This document shows, piece after piece, positions 37,688 through 47,526 of a stretch of DNA of 64,000 nt. The notes under the pieces were generated by a model that worked only from the letters and a program-made list of their open reading frames with translations, did not search any database and was not told where the DNA came from. The translations under genes were made by a program, and so were the position numbers. The stretch is from a bacterium UBP15_UBA6099 (lineage in GTDB: Bacteria; UBP15; UBA6099): the NCBI GenBank assembly GCA_002435745.1, contig DIWT01000043.1, positions 124,001 to 188,000 on the forward strand, given 5' to 3'. Each line of letters opens with the position of its first letter. Position 1 is the first letter of the stretch.

Positions 37688-38559
37688 CCGAGACGAAGAC
37701 TGCGGCAAAGCGGTTCGCGTACTACCCCGGATGTTCGCTGAAATCGTCGGGCGGAGAATACGACCACTCGACCCGCGCAGCGCTGAAGCATATCGGGGTC
37801 GAGTTAACGGAGATACCCGACTGGGTGTGCTGCGGGGCCAGCTCCGCTCACAACCTGAGCCACGAGCTTGCGTTGGCTCTGCCGCTAAGGACGCTGATAC
37901 TCGCGGAACCTGCCGGGCTTGACGTGCTGGCTCCCTGCGCCGCCTGCTACAACAGATTGAAAGTGGCGGAAACTTCGGTCGCGCAGGACCCCGATGTTAA
38001 AAAGCGGATGGAAGAGATCGTAGAGAAGCCCTTCGGCGGCTCGATAAAGACGGTGAACATCCTAGACGCTCTTGAACAAATCGGGCTTGGCGAAACGAGC
38101 GCCCGCGTGGTGAAGCCGTTGGCAGGGCTTAAGGCCGTCTGCTATTACGGTTGTCTGCTGACTAGGCCGCCTAAGAAACTGACGGGGTCCGACCCGGACA
38201 ACCCGACGGGGATGGACAATCTTCTGGCGGCGCTTGGGGCTGAGCCGAAATTCTGGTCGTACAAGACGGACTGCTGCGGAGCGGGGCACGCCATGGCTAG
38301 GTCGGACGTTGTCAAAACGCTTGTCGGCAAGTTGAGAGAAGCCGCCGAAGAGGCGGGGGCCGAAGCCATCGTCACCGCCTGCCCGATGTGCCACGCAAAT
38401 ATTGATATGAGACAGGAAACGGAGCCGGGAAACAGGATGCCGGTGTTTTTCATCACTGAACTGATGGGACTGGCGTTCGGACTGCCGCAGGCTCAAGGCT
38501 GGTTGAAAAAGCATCTGGTGGATCCGCTGCCTTTGTTGAAGAAACTGAATCTGCTGTGA
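37684..38559 (+). CDS. hdrB: HdrB-like subunit with two CCG domains
   Basis: The 291-residue protein carries two cysteine-rich CCG domains. The first has YYPGCSLKSSG, VCCGASSAH and APCAACYNR; the second has YYGCLLTRPP, DCCGAGHAMA and TACPMCHANID. In HdrB these bind unusual non-cubane iron-sulfur clusters and reduce disulfides in methanogens; in acetogen Hdr-Met complexes the subunit is thought to pass electrons to methylene-THF reductase. Start is ATG overlapping hdrC by 4 bases; the HdrA gene follows 41 bases after the hdrB stop. Confidence 0.9.
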   Translation: MTETKTAAKRFAYYPGCSLKSSGGEYDHSTRAALKHIGVELTEIPDWVCCGASSAHNLSHELALALPLRTLILAEPAGLDVLAPCAACYNRLKVAETSVAQDPDVKKRMEEIVEKPFGGSIKTVNILDALEQIGLGETSARVVKPLAGLKAVCYYGCLLTRPPKKLTGSDPDNPTGMDNLLAALGAEPKFWSYKTDCCGAGHAMARSDVVKTLVGKLREAAEEAGAEAIVTACPMCHANIDMRQETEPGNRMPVFFITELMGLAFGLPQAQGWLKKHLVDPLPLLKKLNLL

Positions 38560-38600
38560 CATCGCGGCGGCGGCCGCATATCGCCGGAAGGACACCGAAC

Positions 38601-41600
38601 ATGACGGAAGAGAACGTCAATCAACAAGAGAGCGAATCGAAAACGGGAAGCGAAAAGATCGGGGCGGTAATGGTTGTCGGCGGCGGCATAGCGGCCATGC
38701 AATCTTCGCTCGATCTGGCCGACTGCGGTTTTCAGGTTCACATGGTCACAAATCAGCCCTGCATCGGCGGCAACATGGTGCGGCTTGACAAAGTATTTCC
38801 CACCAACGACTGCTCCATGTGCATAGTGTCTCCCAAGCTGGTCACGGTCGGCAACCATCCGAACATCAACATCGTAACTATGTCGGATGTGCAGAAGATT
38901 GAAGGAGAACCCGGCAGGTTCGACGTCTCGGTGAACAAACGAGCAAGATATATTGATGAATCAAAATGCACGGGTTGCGCCGAATGCGCGGGCGTGTGTC
39001 CGGTGCATATTCCGAATCCCACAAACGAATATCTGAACGAGTTCGGAGCCGCGTTCCGGCTCTATCCGCAGGCGGTTCCCAACTGGTTCGCCATCGAGAG
39101 GGAGAGGACGTCTCCGTGCAAGAGCGCCTGCCCGGCCCACATAAGCTGCCAAGGGTATGTGCAGCTTGTTGCCGAAGAGCGCTTCAAGGACGCGCTCGAA
39201 GTTGTCCGCGCCCGCAATCCGTTCCCGTCGGTATGCGGCAGGGTGTGTTTCCATCCGTGCGAAGAACAGTGCACGCGGAACAAAGTGGACGAGCCTGTCG
39301 CCATAAATAACTTAAAAAGATTTATAAGCGACCTTGAGCTTGAGGAAGCCGGGATAGTCGGAAAGGCGTCCGGAATCGACCGCCCGACCGACCCTTCGAG
39401 AGAACCGTGGAAGACGAAGGAAAAAGATGTCGCCAAGAGAGAAGAAAAAATTGCGGTGATAGGGGCCGGCCCGGCCGGGCTTACTGCTGCATACAGGCTG
39501 GCGCAGGGCGGATTCCCGGTTACGGTGTTCGAAAGACTGCCTGTGGCAGGCGGAATGCTCGCTGTCGGCATACCTGAATACAGGCTCCCGATGGCCATCC
39601 TGAAATACGAGATAGAAAGAATCGAGCGGGCCGGAGTCGAGATTAAACTCAACTCGAATATCGACGGCGCGGACGGCGTAGACAAGCTTTTCAACCAAGG
39701 GTTCAAAGCCGTGTATATCGCCGTCGGCGCGCACAAAGACATGAAACTCGGCGTCAGCGGCGAGGACGCGGCGGGGGTTCTGTCAGGAATCGAATTTCTA
39801 CGGAAAGCAAAACTTAACGAAGAAACCGGAATAGGAAAAAAGGTTCTGGTGCTGGGCGGCGGAAACGTGGCCATCGACTGCGCGCGCACGGCGATGAGGC
39901 TCGGCGCTTCGCAGGTGACGCTGGCCTGCCTCGAATGCAGGGAAGAGATGCCCGCGTGGCAATGGGAGATACACGAGGCCGAGTCTGAAGGCGTGTCGGT
40001 TTTGAACTCATGGGGCGTCAAGGCTATCCACGCGACGGACGGCAGGGTGTCGAAAGTCGAATTCAAGCGCTGCTCTCAGGTGTTCGACGAAAAAGCATGC
40101 TTCAATCCGATGTTCGACGACAGCGTCGCAACCAGCGTGGAAGTCGACACGTTTATCATCTCTATAGGCCAGAGGCCGGACGTCAATTTCGGAGGGAACG
40201 GGTCAGGAGTCAAAGTCAGCGGGCGGGGAACTGTGGTAGTCAACGAAAAGACGGCGGAGACGGACAGGCCCGGAGTTTTCGCGGGCGGGGATTGCGCGCG
40301 CGGCCCGTGGATGGCTATCGGCGCGATCGCGGACGGACAGAACGCGGCTGTTTCAATAATGAGATACATCAACGGCGAAGACATGACCGCGCCGAGATAT
40401 GAAGACGAAATGCCTCCGGCGACGGACGCGGATCAAAAGACGATTTCTTCTGCCGCCAGAATACCCCGCAATAAACAGGCGGAGGTTGATCCGGAAGTCA
40501 GAAGAAAAAGTTTTATAGAGGTGGAAAAGACATATACGCCGGAACAAGCGGTGGCGGAAGCGAAAAGATGTCTTTCGTGCGGCCCGTGTTCGGACTGCCG
40601 AATGTGCGAGATGATATGCCAGCAGAATGCGATAGATTTCAATCAGACCGACGTCGATATGAATCTGGAAGTGGGCGCGGTGATCCTCGCTCCGGGGTTC
40701 GAAACGTTCAATCCGAAAGGCAGGCTCACCCAATACGGCTACGGGGTTTATGACAATGTGTACACCAGCATCGAGTTCGAGAGGTTTTTGAGCGCCTCCG
40801 GGCCGACGGTCGGGCACATTCGCAGGAAGTCCGACAATAAAGCTCCGAAAAATGTGGCTTTCATACAATGCGTCGGCTCTCGAGACGCTACTGTAGGGAA
40901 CGAATATTGCTCCGGCGTGTGCTGCATGTACACGGCTAAAGAGGCCGTCATTGGCAAGGAACACGAGCCGGACATGGATTGCACAGTGTTCTGCATCGAC
41001 GTGAGGGCGCAAGGCAAAAACTTCGATCGTTACTATGAGACCGCGAAAAACGTTTACGGCGTGAAGTACGTGCGCAGCGCCATCTCCGGAATAAAAGAAA
41101 TTCAGAAGACCAAGAACTTATTGCTCACATATATGGGAGAAGACGGAAAGCAGGCCACTCAGGAGTTTGAAATGGTTGTGCTGGCGGTAGGACTTGAGCC
41201 GACGAGCACGAACAAGAAAATCGCCGATATATTCGGAGTCAAACTGAACGAATACGGATTCTGCGAAACTGATCCGTTGTGCCCGACCAGCAGCGGAAAA
41301 GAAGGCATATATGTCGCCGGAGCGTTTCAGTGCCCGAAGGATATCCCCGACTCAGTGACGCAGGCGAGCGGAGCGGCGTGCGCGGCGATGATAGACTTGG
41401 CGGCGGAACGCGGCACCCGCATTACTCCCGTGCAGTATCCCCCTGAAAGGGATGTCACTGGAGAAGAGCCTCGCGTGGGCGTTATGATATGTCGTTGCGG
41501 ATTCAACATAGGCTCGGTGGTGGACGTGCCGGCTGTCGTCGAATATTGCAAAACGCTGCCGGGAGTGGTTCACGCCGAAGAGAGCCTTTACACATGCTCG

Positions 41601-43178
41601 CAGGACAATCTGGACCACATCATCGAAGTCGTCAACGAGCATAAACTCAACCGGTTTGTCATCTCCTCATGCACGGTGCAGACGCACCTTCCGCTTTTCC
41701 AGCAGACTATGAGGCTGGCGGGGTTGAACAAGTATCTCTTCGAATTCGCCAACATTCGCGAACACGATTCATGGGTTCACAAGGAGAATCCCAAGATCGC
41801 CACTGAAAAGGCGAAGGAACTGACCGCCGGAGCGGTGGCGAGAGTCAAAGAACACAAAGCCCTCGAGGTTTTTAGAAACGAAGTTATTCAAAAAGGGCTT
41901 GTTATCGGCGGAGGGCCTGCCGGGATGACCGCCGCGCTGGCTATCGCCGATCAGGGTTTTGAAGTGTTCCTTGTAGAAAAAGAGAGCGCCCTCGGCGGAA
42001 ACCTCATAAACAACATTCATTACACTGTCGAAGGCTCGGACGTTCAGAATTTGCTGATAGACTTGACCACCAAAGTGGAGGCTCATCCGAGAATCAAGGT
42101 CTTCAAAAACTGCTCGATTAAGGAAGTCACAGGGCATGTGGGACACTACTCGACGACGTTGTCGACGAAAAAGACGAAATCCGAAGAGGCGCAGACGATT
42201 GTCGTCGAACACGGCATTTGCATAGTGGCATCGGGAGGAAACGAGTTCAAGCCCGACTTGCCGTTCTGGGACGACAAGCGCGTTATGACTCAGTCGGAAC
42301 TGGGCCGCGCGCTGTACACCGGAGACAAAAAAATCACGGAAGCGAAGAATATCGTAATAGTTCAATGCGTCGACCAGCGGAATGAAAACAGGAAATATTG
42401 CAGCAAGATATGTTGCAGCCAAGCGGTGAAGAACTCAGTAAAGATTAAGGACGACAACCCCGAAGCCAATGTGTACGTGCTGTACAGGGACATTAGGACA
42501 TACGGGTTCAAAGAGCTAAATTATCAGGCGGCCAGAGACAGGGGAGTCGTGTTTATAAGGTTCAAAGACGGCGACGACCCCGTTATTAGCAAGGAAGGCG
42601 CGGCGTTAAGAGTCAGCGTAAACGACGACGTTTTAAAGAAGGAACTTGTCTTTGAGCCTGACGCGCTTGTGTTGAGCGTGCCTGTGGTTCCGTCCGACAC
42701 AAACGAAAGACTGTCCGATCTGTTCAAGATACCCGCGGACGCGGATGGATTTTTCTGCGAGGCGCACGCGAAACTGAGGCCTGTGGATTTCGCAAGCGAG
42801 GGGCTTTACCTTTGCGGCGTGGCGCATTCCCCGAAACCGCTGGAGGAAAACATACAGCAGGCGAGAGCGGCGGCCAGCCGGGCGATGATAATTCTCTGCA
42901 AGGACTATCTGGAAAGAGAAGGCATGGTCGCCCAAGTGAATGAAGAGCTTTGCGCGGCGTGCCTTACCTGCGTGAGGGTATGCCCGTACAATGTGCCGAT
43001 TATCAACGAGAGAAACCGCGCGCAGATTAGCGGTGTCGAGTGTCAGGGTTGCGGGTGTTGCGCGGCGGCTTGTCCCGCGAAGGCCATTCAGGTGGAGCAG
43101 TTCAGAGACGACCAGATTATTCTGCAGGAAACGGCGATTATATCTAAGGCTCTTCAAAGAGAGCTAGCGATGAAATAA
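38601..43178 (+). CDS. hdrA: HdrA-type electron-bifurcating flavoprotein with inserted GltD-like module and second HdrA module
   Basis: This 1525-residue protein begins with an HdrA FAD domain (GGGIAAMQSSLDLAD near 24) and ferredoxin motif CTGCAECAGVCP near 122. A GltD-like block follows: CKSACPAHISC near 171, FAD site VIGAGPAGLTAA near 286, NAD(P) site GGGNVAIDCART near 416. Then come CGPCSDCRMCEMIC near 656, an HdrA core (FIQCVGSRD near 753), CRCGFN near 964, a second FAD motif VIGGGPAGMTAA near 1100, and two C-terminal clusters near 1450-1480. HdrA normally bifurcates electrons to ferredoxin; the GltD-like insert suggests NAD(P)H as partner. ATG at 38601 has GGAAGG upstream. ATG 38556 is an alternative. 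Confidence 0.88.
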   Translation: MTEENVNQQESESKTGSEKIGAVMVVGGGIAAMQSSLDLADCGFQVHMVTNQPCIGGNMVRLDKVFPTNDCSMCIVSPKLVTVGNHPNINIVTMSDVQKIEGEPGRFDVSVNKRARYIDESKCTGCAECAGVCPVHIPNPTNEYLNEFGAAFRLYPQAVPNWFAIERERTSPCKSACPAHISCQGYVQLVAEERFKDALEVVRARNPFPSVCGRVCFHPCEEQCTRNKVDEPVAINNLKRFISDLELEEAGIVGKASGIDRPTDPSREPWKTKEKDVAKREEKIAVIGAGPAGLTAAYRLAQGGFPVTVFERLPVAGGMLAVGIPEYRLPMAILKYEIERIERAGVEIKLNSNIDGADGVDKLFNQGFKAVYIAVGAHKDMKLGVSGEDAAGVLSGIEFLRKAKLNEETGIGKKVLVLGGGNVAIDCARTAMRLGASQVTLACLECREEMPAWQWEIHEAESEGVSVLNSWGVKAIHATDGRVSKVEFKRCSQVFDEKACFNPMFDDSVATSVEVDTFIISIGQRPDVNFGGNGSGVKVSGRGTVVVNEKTAETDRPGVFAGGDCARGPWMAIGAIADGQNAAVSIMRYINGEDMTAPRYEDEMPPATDADQKTISSAARIPRNKQAEVDPEVRRKSFIEVEKTYTPEQAVAEAKRCLSCGPCSDCRMCEMICQQNAIDFNQTDVDMNLEVGAVILAPGFETFNPKGRLTQYGYGVYDNVYTSIEFERFLSASGPTVGHIRRKSDNKAPKNVAFIQCVGSRDATVGNEYCSGVCCMYTAKEAVIGKEHEPDMDCTVFCIDVRAQGKNFDRYYETAKNVYGVKYVRSAISGIKEIQKTKNLLLTYMGEDGKQATQEFEMVVLAVGLEPTSTNKKIADIFGVKLNEYGFCETDPLCPTSSGKEGIYVAGAFQCPKDIPDSVTQASGAACAAMIDLAAERGTRITPVQYPPERDVTGEEPRVGVMICRCGFNIGSVVDVPAVVEYCKTLPGVVHAEESLYTCSQDNLDHIIEVVNEHKLNRFVISSCTVQTHLPLFQQTMRLAGLNKYLFEFANIREHDSWVHKENPKIATEKAKELTAGAVARVKEHKALEVFRNEVIQKGLVIGGGPAGMTAALAIADQGFEVFLVEKESALGGNLINNIHYTVEGSDVQNLLIDLTTKVEAHPRIKVFKNCSIKEVTGHVGHYSTTLSTKKTKSEEAQTIVVEHGICIVASGGNEFKPDLPFWDDKRVMTQSELGRALYTGDKKITEAKNIVIVQCVDQRNENRKYCSKICCSQAVKNSVKIKDDNPEANVYVLYRDIRTYGFKELNYQAARDRGVVFIRFKDGDDPVISKEGAALRVSVNDDVLKKELVFEPDALVLSVPVVPSDTNERLSDLFKIPADADGFFCEAHAKLRPVDFASEGLYLCGVAHSPKPLEENIQQARAAASRAMIILCKDYLEREGMVAQVNEELCAACLTCVRVCPYNVPIINERNRAQISGVECQGCGCCAAACPAKAIQVEQFRDDQIILQETAIISKALQRELAMK

Positions 43179-43242
43179 AAAGTTTTAATGACGGAGGCGA
43201 AGGCGAGGCCTATGCCCTCCGGGAAAAGAAAGGCGCGCAAAC

Positions 43243-43728
43243 ATGGCTGAAAGAGCCGATTTGATGAGCACGGTTCCGGATCCCGATCCGTTGATGGAGA
43301 AAGAGCCGGTTCCGGGTTTCGAACCGTTGATAGTGACAATAGCCTGCCATTATTGTTCGTACGCGGCGGCTGACTTGGCCGGCTCGATGAGGCTTCAATA
43401 TCCGCCCAACATCAGGATTATCCGGACGCCTTGCACTGGCAAGGTTGACGTTCTTTACATCCTCAAGGCTTTCGAAGAGGGAGCGGACGGCGTGTACGTG
43501 GCCGGATGCGAAGAGGGGGGATGTCATTTCGACATAGGCAATCTGTACGCGAAACAGAGAATATATTACGCGAAAAAGCTCATCCAGCAGGTAGGGCTTG
43601 AGCCGGAACGCGTCGAGATGTTCAATATAGCAGCTTCCGCAGGGCCGCGTTTCGCGGAGGTGGCCGCGCTGATGACCGAAAGGGTCAAAAGACTCGGGCC
43701 GTCTCCGATAAATATAAAGAGGATATAA
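43243..43728 (+). CDS. mvhD: MvhD/FlpD-like delta subunit
   Basis: The 161-residue protein matches the methyl-viologen-reducing hydrogenase delta subunit family (PF02662). Cysteines sit in ACHYCSYAAADL, IRTPCTGKVDVL and CEEGGCHFDIGN and bind a [2Fe-2S] cluster. The subunit passes electrons between an upstream donor and HdrA. It follows hdrA by 64 bases and precedes metV, the same order as in Moorella thermoacetica. No hydrogenase large or small subunit (MvhA, MvhG) is encoded nearby. Confidence 0.9.
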   Translation: MAERADLMSTVPDPDPLMEKEPVPGFEPLIVTIACHYCSYAAADLAGSMRLQYPPNIRIIRTPCTGKVDVLYILKAFEEGADGVYVAGCEEGGCHFDIGNLYAKQRIYYAKKLIQQVGLEPERVEMFNIAASAGPRFAEVAALMTERVKRLGPSPINIKRI

Positions 43729-43786
43729 AAACGCTGAAAACTCAAGGCGCTCTGGAGAGGGCGTCTAAAATTCGCGGGGTGCGCAG

Positions 43787-44473
43787 ATGATTATTGCAGA
43801 ACAGAAGCCGTTGGAAGAAATCCGCGAAATGCTCGGGGACGCCAAGAAGGTCATGGTCCTCGGTTGCGGAGCCTGCGTGACGATTTGTTTCGCGGGCGGT
43901 TCCAAGGAAGTCGGGATACTGTCATCCCAGCTTCGTATAGCGGCGAAAAAGGACGGCAAGGAGCTTGAGGTGATCGAAGACACCATCGAGCGGCAGTGCG
44001 AGAACGAATTCTTCGAATCGGTAAAGGACAAGATGAAGGAAGCGGACGTCGTTTTGTCCATCGCCTGCGGCGTCGGAGTGCAGACGATAGCCGAGTTGTT
44101 CCCGGACATAATCGTTCTTCCGGGGCTAAACACGACCTCCTTCGGAAGGCCGAAGGAACCCGGCGTTTTTGCGGAGTACTGCGGAGGGTGCGGGGACTGC
44201 ATTCTGGATTTGACGGGGGGGATATGCCCGATCGCCCGCTGCTCGAAAAGCCTGCTCAACGGGCCTTGCGGCGGATCCGAGAACGGCATGTGCGAAGTAG
44301 ACCCGAAGACGATTCAGTGCGCGTGGCATCTGATCTTCGAGAAACTCGAAAAGATGGGAAGACTCGATCAGATTGAAAAAATCAACCCGCCCAAAGACTG
44401 GTCAAACAGCATGTCGGGCGGAGTCCGCAACATAGTGAGGGAGGATCTCCTTGAAGTCAAACTCGAATCTTGA
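43787..44473 (+). CDS. metV: Methylene-THF reductase zinc/iron-sulfur partner subunit MetV
   Basis: The 228-residue protein resembles MetV (MTHFR C-terminal-type, PF12225). Cysteines are arranged as VLGCGACVTICFAGG, IACGVG, EYCGGCGDCILDLTGGICPIARCSK and GPCGGSENGMCEVD. In acetogens MetV associates with MetF and brings iron-sulfur clusters that deliver electrons for methylene-THF reduction. The ATG at 43787 follows the MvhD gene by 58 bases, and the end overlaps metF by 23 bases, which suggests translational coupling and a fixed stoichiometry. Confidence 0.9.
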   Translation: MIIAEQKPLEEIREMLGDAKKVMVLGCGACVTICFAGGSKEVGILSSQLRIAAKKDGKELEVIEDTIERQCENEFFESVKDKMKEADVVLSIACGVGVQTIAELFPDIIVLPGLNTTSFGRPKEPGVFAEYCGGCGDCILDLTGGICPIARCSKSLLNGPCGGSENGMCEVDPKTIQCAWHLIFEKLEKMGRLDQIEKINPPKDWSNSMSGGVRNIVREDLLEVKLES

Positions 44474-45377
44474 AAAAGTATTTGCGTCGGGACAGTTGGC
44501 GGTCACAGGCGAACTCGGCCCGCCGAAAGGCACGAATATAAAAGTCATCGAGGAGAAGGCGAAACACCTGAAGGGGATGGTGGACGCCGTCAACCTCACG
44601 GACAATCAGACGGCCATAGTCAGGTTGTCGAGCATCGCTTCGGCAAAAATCCTGCTGGACATCGGTCTCGAGCCGGTGATGCAGATGGTGTGCAGAGACA
44701 GAAACCGGCTGGCTATGCAGAGCGACCTTTTCGGAGCCGTCGCGCTCGGCGTCCGCAACATGCTGTGTCTTTCCGGAGACCATCAGGTGTTCGGCAATCA
44801 CCCGCAGGCGAAAAATGTTTACGACATTGACAGCGTGCAGATGATAAACATGGTAAAAACCATGCGCGACGACGGCAAATTGCTGAGCGGCGACGAGATA
44901 GACGGCGAGTTTAAGATGTTCATCGGGGCGGCGGAGAATCCGTTCGGCGACCCGTTCGCGTCGAGAGTGCCGCGGCTGGCGAAAAAGATCGCCGCCGGAG
45001 TGGATTTTATTCAAACCCAGTGCATCTACGACATGGAGCGTTTCAAGAAATGGATGGAGGGGGCGCGGGCGCGCGGCCTCCACGAGAAATGCTTCATCAT
45101 GGCGGGCGTCACTCCTCTGAAATCCGTCGGGATGGCCAACTACATGAACAACAAGGTCTCCGGCATCAGCATCCCCGAGGATATCATCAAGAGGATGAAG
45201 GGCGTCCCGAAAGAGCAGCAGGCTGAAGAAGGCATCAAGATAATGGTCGAACAGATCGATGAACTGCGGAAGGTGGAGGGAATAAAAGGCATCCACCTGA
45301 TGGCGATAGAATGGGAGCACAGAGTGCCCGAGCTGGTGGAGCGGGCGGGGCTGCTGCCGAGACCGAAGTTCGACTGA
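44451..45377 (+). CDS. metF: Methylenetetrahydrofolate reductase, catalytic subunit
   Basis: The 308-residue enzyme reduces methylene-THF to methyl-THF with FAD in a TIM barrel. Family features include ELGPPKGTNIKV near the start, NLTDNQTA, the FAD-binding region LCLSGDH and the IQTQCIYDMERFKKW segment. Start is a TTG with GGGAGG about 8 bases upstream, overlapping metV. It closes the Hdr-Met operon. The 100-base gap to pabA contains a 12-base-pair hairpin that may terminate the upstream operon. Confidence 0.93.
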   Translation: MKSNSNLEKVFASGQLAVTGELGPPKGTNIKVIEEKAKHLKGMVDAVNLTDNQTAIVRLSSIASAKILLDIGLEPVMQMVCRDRNRLAMQSDLFGAVALGVRNMLCLSGDHQVFGNHPQAKNVYDIDSVQMINMVKTMRDDGKLLSGDEIDGEFKMFIGAAENPFGDPFASRVPRLAKKIAAGVDFIQTQCIYDMERFKKWMEGARARGLHEKCFIMAGVTPLKSVGMANYMNNKVSGISIPEDIIKRMKGVPKEQQAEEGIKIMVEQIDELRKVEGIKGIHLMAIEWEHRVPELVERAGLLPRPKFD

Positions 45378-45437
45378 ACCGGCTGTGTGCGGGCGGCCTG
45401 TTGACAAGGGCCGAAAGAACGGACAGATTACATGGAA

Positions 45438-45477
45438 GCGGGGCGCGCGGGAGCGCGCGCCCCGCCGTTCTAATTTT
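45438..45477 (+). terminator. Strong hairpin between metF and pabA (terminator or attenuator)
   Basis: GCGGGGCGCGCG pairs perfectly with CGCGCGCCCCGC across a GGAG loop. CGTTCTAATTTT follows directly, ending at the pabA ATG. The T-run is imperfect. Because it ends at the start codon, it may also control pabA translation. Confidence 0.6.
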
Positions 45478-46077
45478 ATGAATATTGTTTTTATCGACAA
45501 TTACGACTCGTTCACGTTCAATCTGTTCCAGTATTTCGGCGAACAGGGAGCGGAGATGATCGTGTACAGAAACGACGCCGTCTCGACTGCGGAAATAGCC
45601 GAGACGAGGCCTGACGCGATTGTGATATCGCCGGGGCCGGGAACGCCGGACGACGCAGGGGTCTCGCGCGCGGTCATCAGGGAACTGGGCCGCGACATCC
45701 CCATTCTTGGAGTGTGTCTGGGCATGCAGTGCGTGGCCGAGGTTTTCGGCGGCCGCGTGACGCGCGCTGAAAAGGTCATGCACGGAAAAACGTCGCTGGT
45801 TCATCACGACGGCTCCGGAATCTTCGAAGGGATTCCCAACCCGGTCGTCTGCGCCCGGTATCATTCTTTGATTGTCGACGCGCTGCCGGATTGTCTTAGG
45901 ATAACGGCATGGACTGAGGATGGAGTCGCGATGGGAATAAGCCATGAGCAGTTCCCGATTTGGGGAGTACAGTTCCATCCCGAATCTTTTTTGACGGAAA
46001 AAGGCAAAAGCATGATCAGAAACTTCATGCTGATGGCGGAAAGGCATGAGAGGAATGTTTCAGTCCGGGGCGCGTGA
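45478..46077 (+). CDS. pabA: Aminodeoxychorismate/anthranilate synthase glutaminase subunit
   Basis: The 199-residue glutamine amidotransferase (class I) supplies ammonia to its partner subunit. The nucleophile is in LGVCLGMQCVAE, with the His-Glu pair in VQFHPESFLTE. Because the partner encoded next is PabB-like, the PabA role (folate) is more likely than TrpG (tryptophan), although many glutaminases serve both. There is no Shine-Dalgarno site: the ATG directly follows the T-rich end of a strong hairpin. It overlaps pabB by 32 bases. Confidence 0.88.
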   Translation: MNIVFIDNYDSFTFNLFQYFGEQGAEMIVYRNDAVSTAEIAETRPDAIVISPGPGTPDDAGVSRAVIRELGRDIPILGVCLGMQCVAEVFGGRVTRAEKVMHGKTSLVHHDGSGIFEGIPNPVVCARYHSLIVDALPDCLRITAWTEDGVAMGISHEQFPIWGVQFHPESFLTEKGKSMIRNFMLMAERHERNVSVRGA

Positions 46078-47509
46078 GCCGCTCATCAGGGAAATAGAAC
46101 TGCCGGCGTCTTTCGAGGAATGTTATGGGCGCATCGGCTTCCGATCTCCTTATTCCGCTCTTTTAAGCGGCGGATCGGACTATTCGTTCGGCAGATTCTC
46201 ATACATCGGCTGCGACCCTTATCTAGTCTTCCGCTGTTCAGGCTCTCACCAGACAATCGAATTGCCGGACAGGGTGGAGTACGCGAGCGGGGACCCGTTC
46301 GACACGCTGAAGAAGATTATCGAATGCTGCAAAGTTAGAAGCGACTGGAACGAGGCTCCGTTTTACGCGGGAGGGATAGGGGCGTTCGGGTTCGACCTCG
46401 GACAGTTCATCGAGCGCCTGCCGCGCCGCGCGGCGGTCAATCTGCCTCTTCCCGATTTGGTTTTTGCCGTTTACAGGACAATCCTCATACATGATCGGCT
46501 CTCCGGAAGGACGCATCTTTCGTCGGTGGAATACTCTGCGGAGGGCGGCGACGCAGGCGCGGCGGAGAAATGCGCCGACAGGGCAAGAAGATGGATGGAA
46601 GAGCCTGTCGTCGAGGCTCCCGCGCCTTCTATAGCAAAAACCCGCGCGCCGGTTTCCAATTTTACAAGAGAACAATACTTGCGGGCGGTGGAAAAAGCGC
46701 TGGAGCATATTCGCGCGGGCGACATTTATCAGGTGAACCTTTCCCAACAGTTCCGCGCCGGATTATCCGCTTCGCCGCAAGCCTATTTCAAAAAATTAAG
46801 AGATATCAACCCGGCTCCGTTCGGCGCGTATCTCGATTACGGGGATTTCAAGATAATCAGCTCGTCGCCGGAGAGATTCCTGAAGAAGAGCGGACGGGAA
46901 GTTGAGACGCGCCCGATTAAGGGGACGCGTCCGCGAGGCGCGGACGCCGCAGGCGACGCCGCTCTCGCCCGCGAGTTGATCCACAGCGAAAAGGACAACG
47001 CGGAACTTGCCATGATAGTGGACCTCGAGAGGAATGACCTCGGCAGGGTGTGCGAGTTCGGTTCCGTGGCGGTTACGGAGGAAAAAACGCTCGAATCATA
47101 CGCCACGGTGCATCATCTTGTGGCCACTGTGAAAGGGGTTTTGAGGGAAGGCTGCGGGCCAGTGGAACTGTTGAGGGCGTCTTTCCCCGGCGGCTCGATA
47201 ACTGGATGCCCGAAGATACGCTCAATCGAGATAATCGACGAGCTTGAGCCGACTAGGCGCGGTTTTTACACGGGATCAATAGGCTGGATCGGTTTCAACG
47301 GGGACATGGACACGAACATCGTCATAAGAACGCTAGTGGCGAAAGGCGGCGAAGTGTGGTTTAATGTTGGGGGCGGAATCGTGGCGGATTCAGACCCGGC
47401 GGCGGAGTATCAGGAGACTTTGGACAAGGGGAGGGCGCTTGTGGAGGCTCTCGCCGCGGGGGACGGCTCCTGCGATTCTTCGGCTGCAAAACGCGCGCGC
47501 GCGGAATAA
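46046..47509 (+). CDS. pabB: Aminodeoxychorismate synthase component I (PabB)
   Basis: The 487-residue chorismate-binding enzyme converts chorismate to 4-amino-4-deoxychorismate, a precursor of p-aminobenzoate and folate. Chorismate-binding motifs are [25 protein letters not shown], the [12 protein letters not shown] metal-site region and [20 protein letters not shown]. The PIKGTRPRG motif has a Lys in the position where anthranilate synthases (TrpE) have Ala, so PabB is the better call. An alternative start ATG is at 46055. pabA and folE flank it, forming a folate-supply segment within the one-carbon island. Confidence 0.88.
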   Translation: MRGMFQSGAREPLIREIELPASFEECYGRIGFRSPYSALLSGGSDYSFGRFSYIGCDPYLVFRCSGSHQTIELPDRVEYASGDPFDTLKKIIECCKVRSDWNEAPFYAGGIGAFGFDLGQFIERLPRRAAVNLPLPDLVFAVYRTILIHDRLSGRTHLSSVEYSAEGGDAGAAEKCADRARRWMEEPVVEAPAPSIAKTRAPVSNFTREQYLRAVEKALEHIRAGDIYQVNLSQQFRAGLSASPQAYFKKLRDINPAPFGAYLDYGDFKIISSSPERFLKKSGREVETRPIKGTRPRGADAAGDAALARELIHSEKDNAELAMIVDLERNDLGRVCEFGSVAVTEEKTLESYATVHHLVATVKGVLREGCGPVELLRASFPGGSITGCPKIRSIEIIDELEPTRRGFYTGSIGWIGFNGDMDTNIVIRTLVAKGGEVWFNVGGGIVADSDPAAEYQETLDKGRALVEALAAGDGSCDSSAAKRARAE

Positions 47510-47526
47510 ACACGGGACAGGCGGAA

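Noticed and set aside
46046..47509. TrpE (anthranilate synthase) assignment for the chorismate enzyme
   Set aside because: The PIKGT motif has the Lys of PabB rather than the Ala of TrpE, and folE follows.
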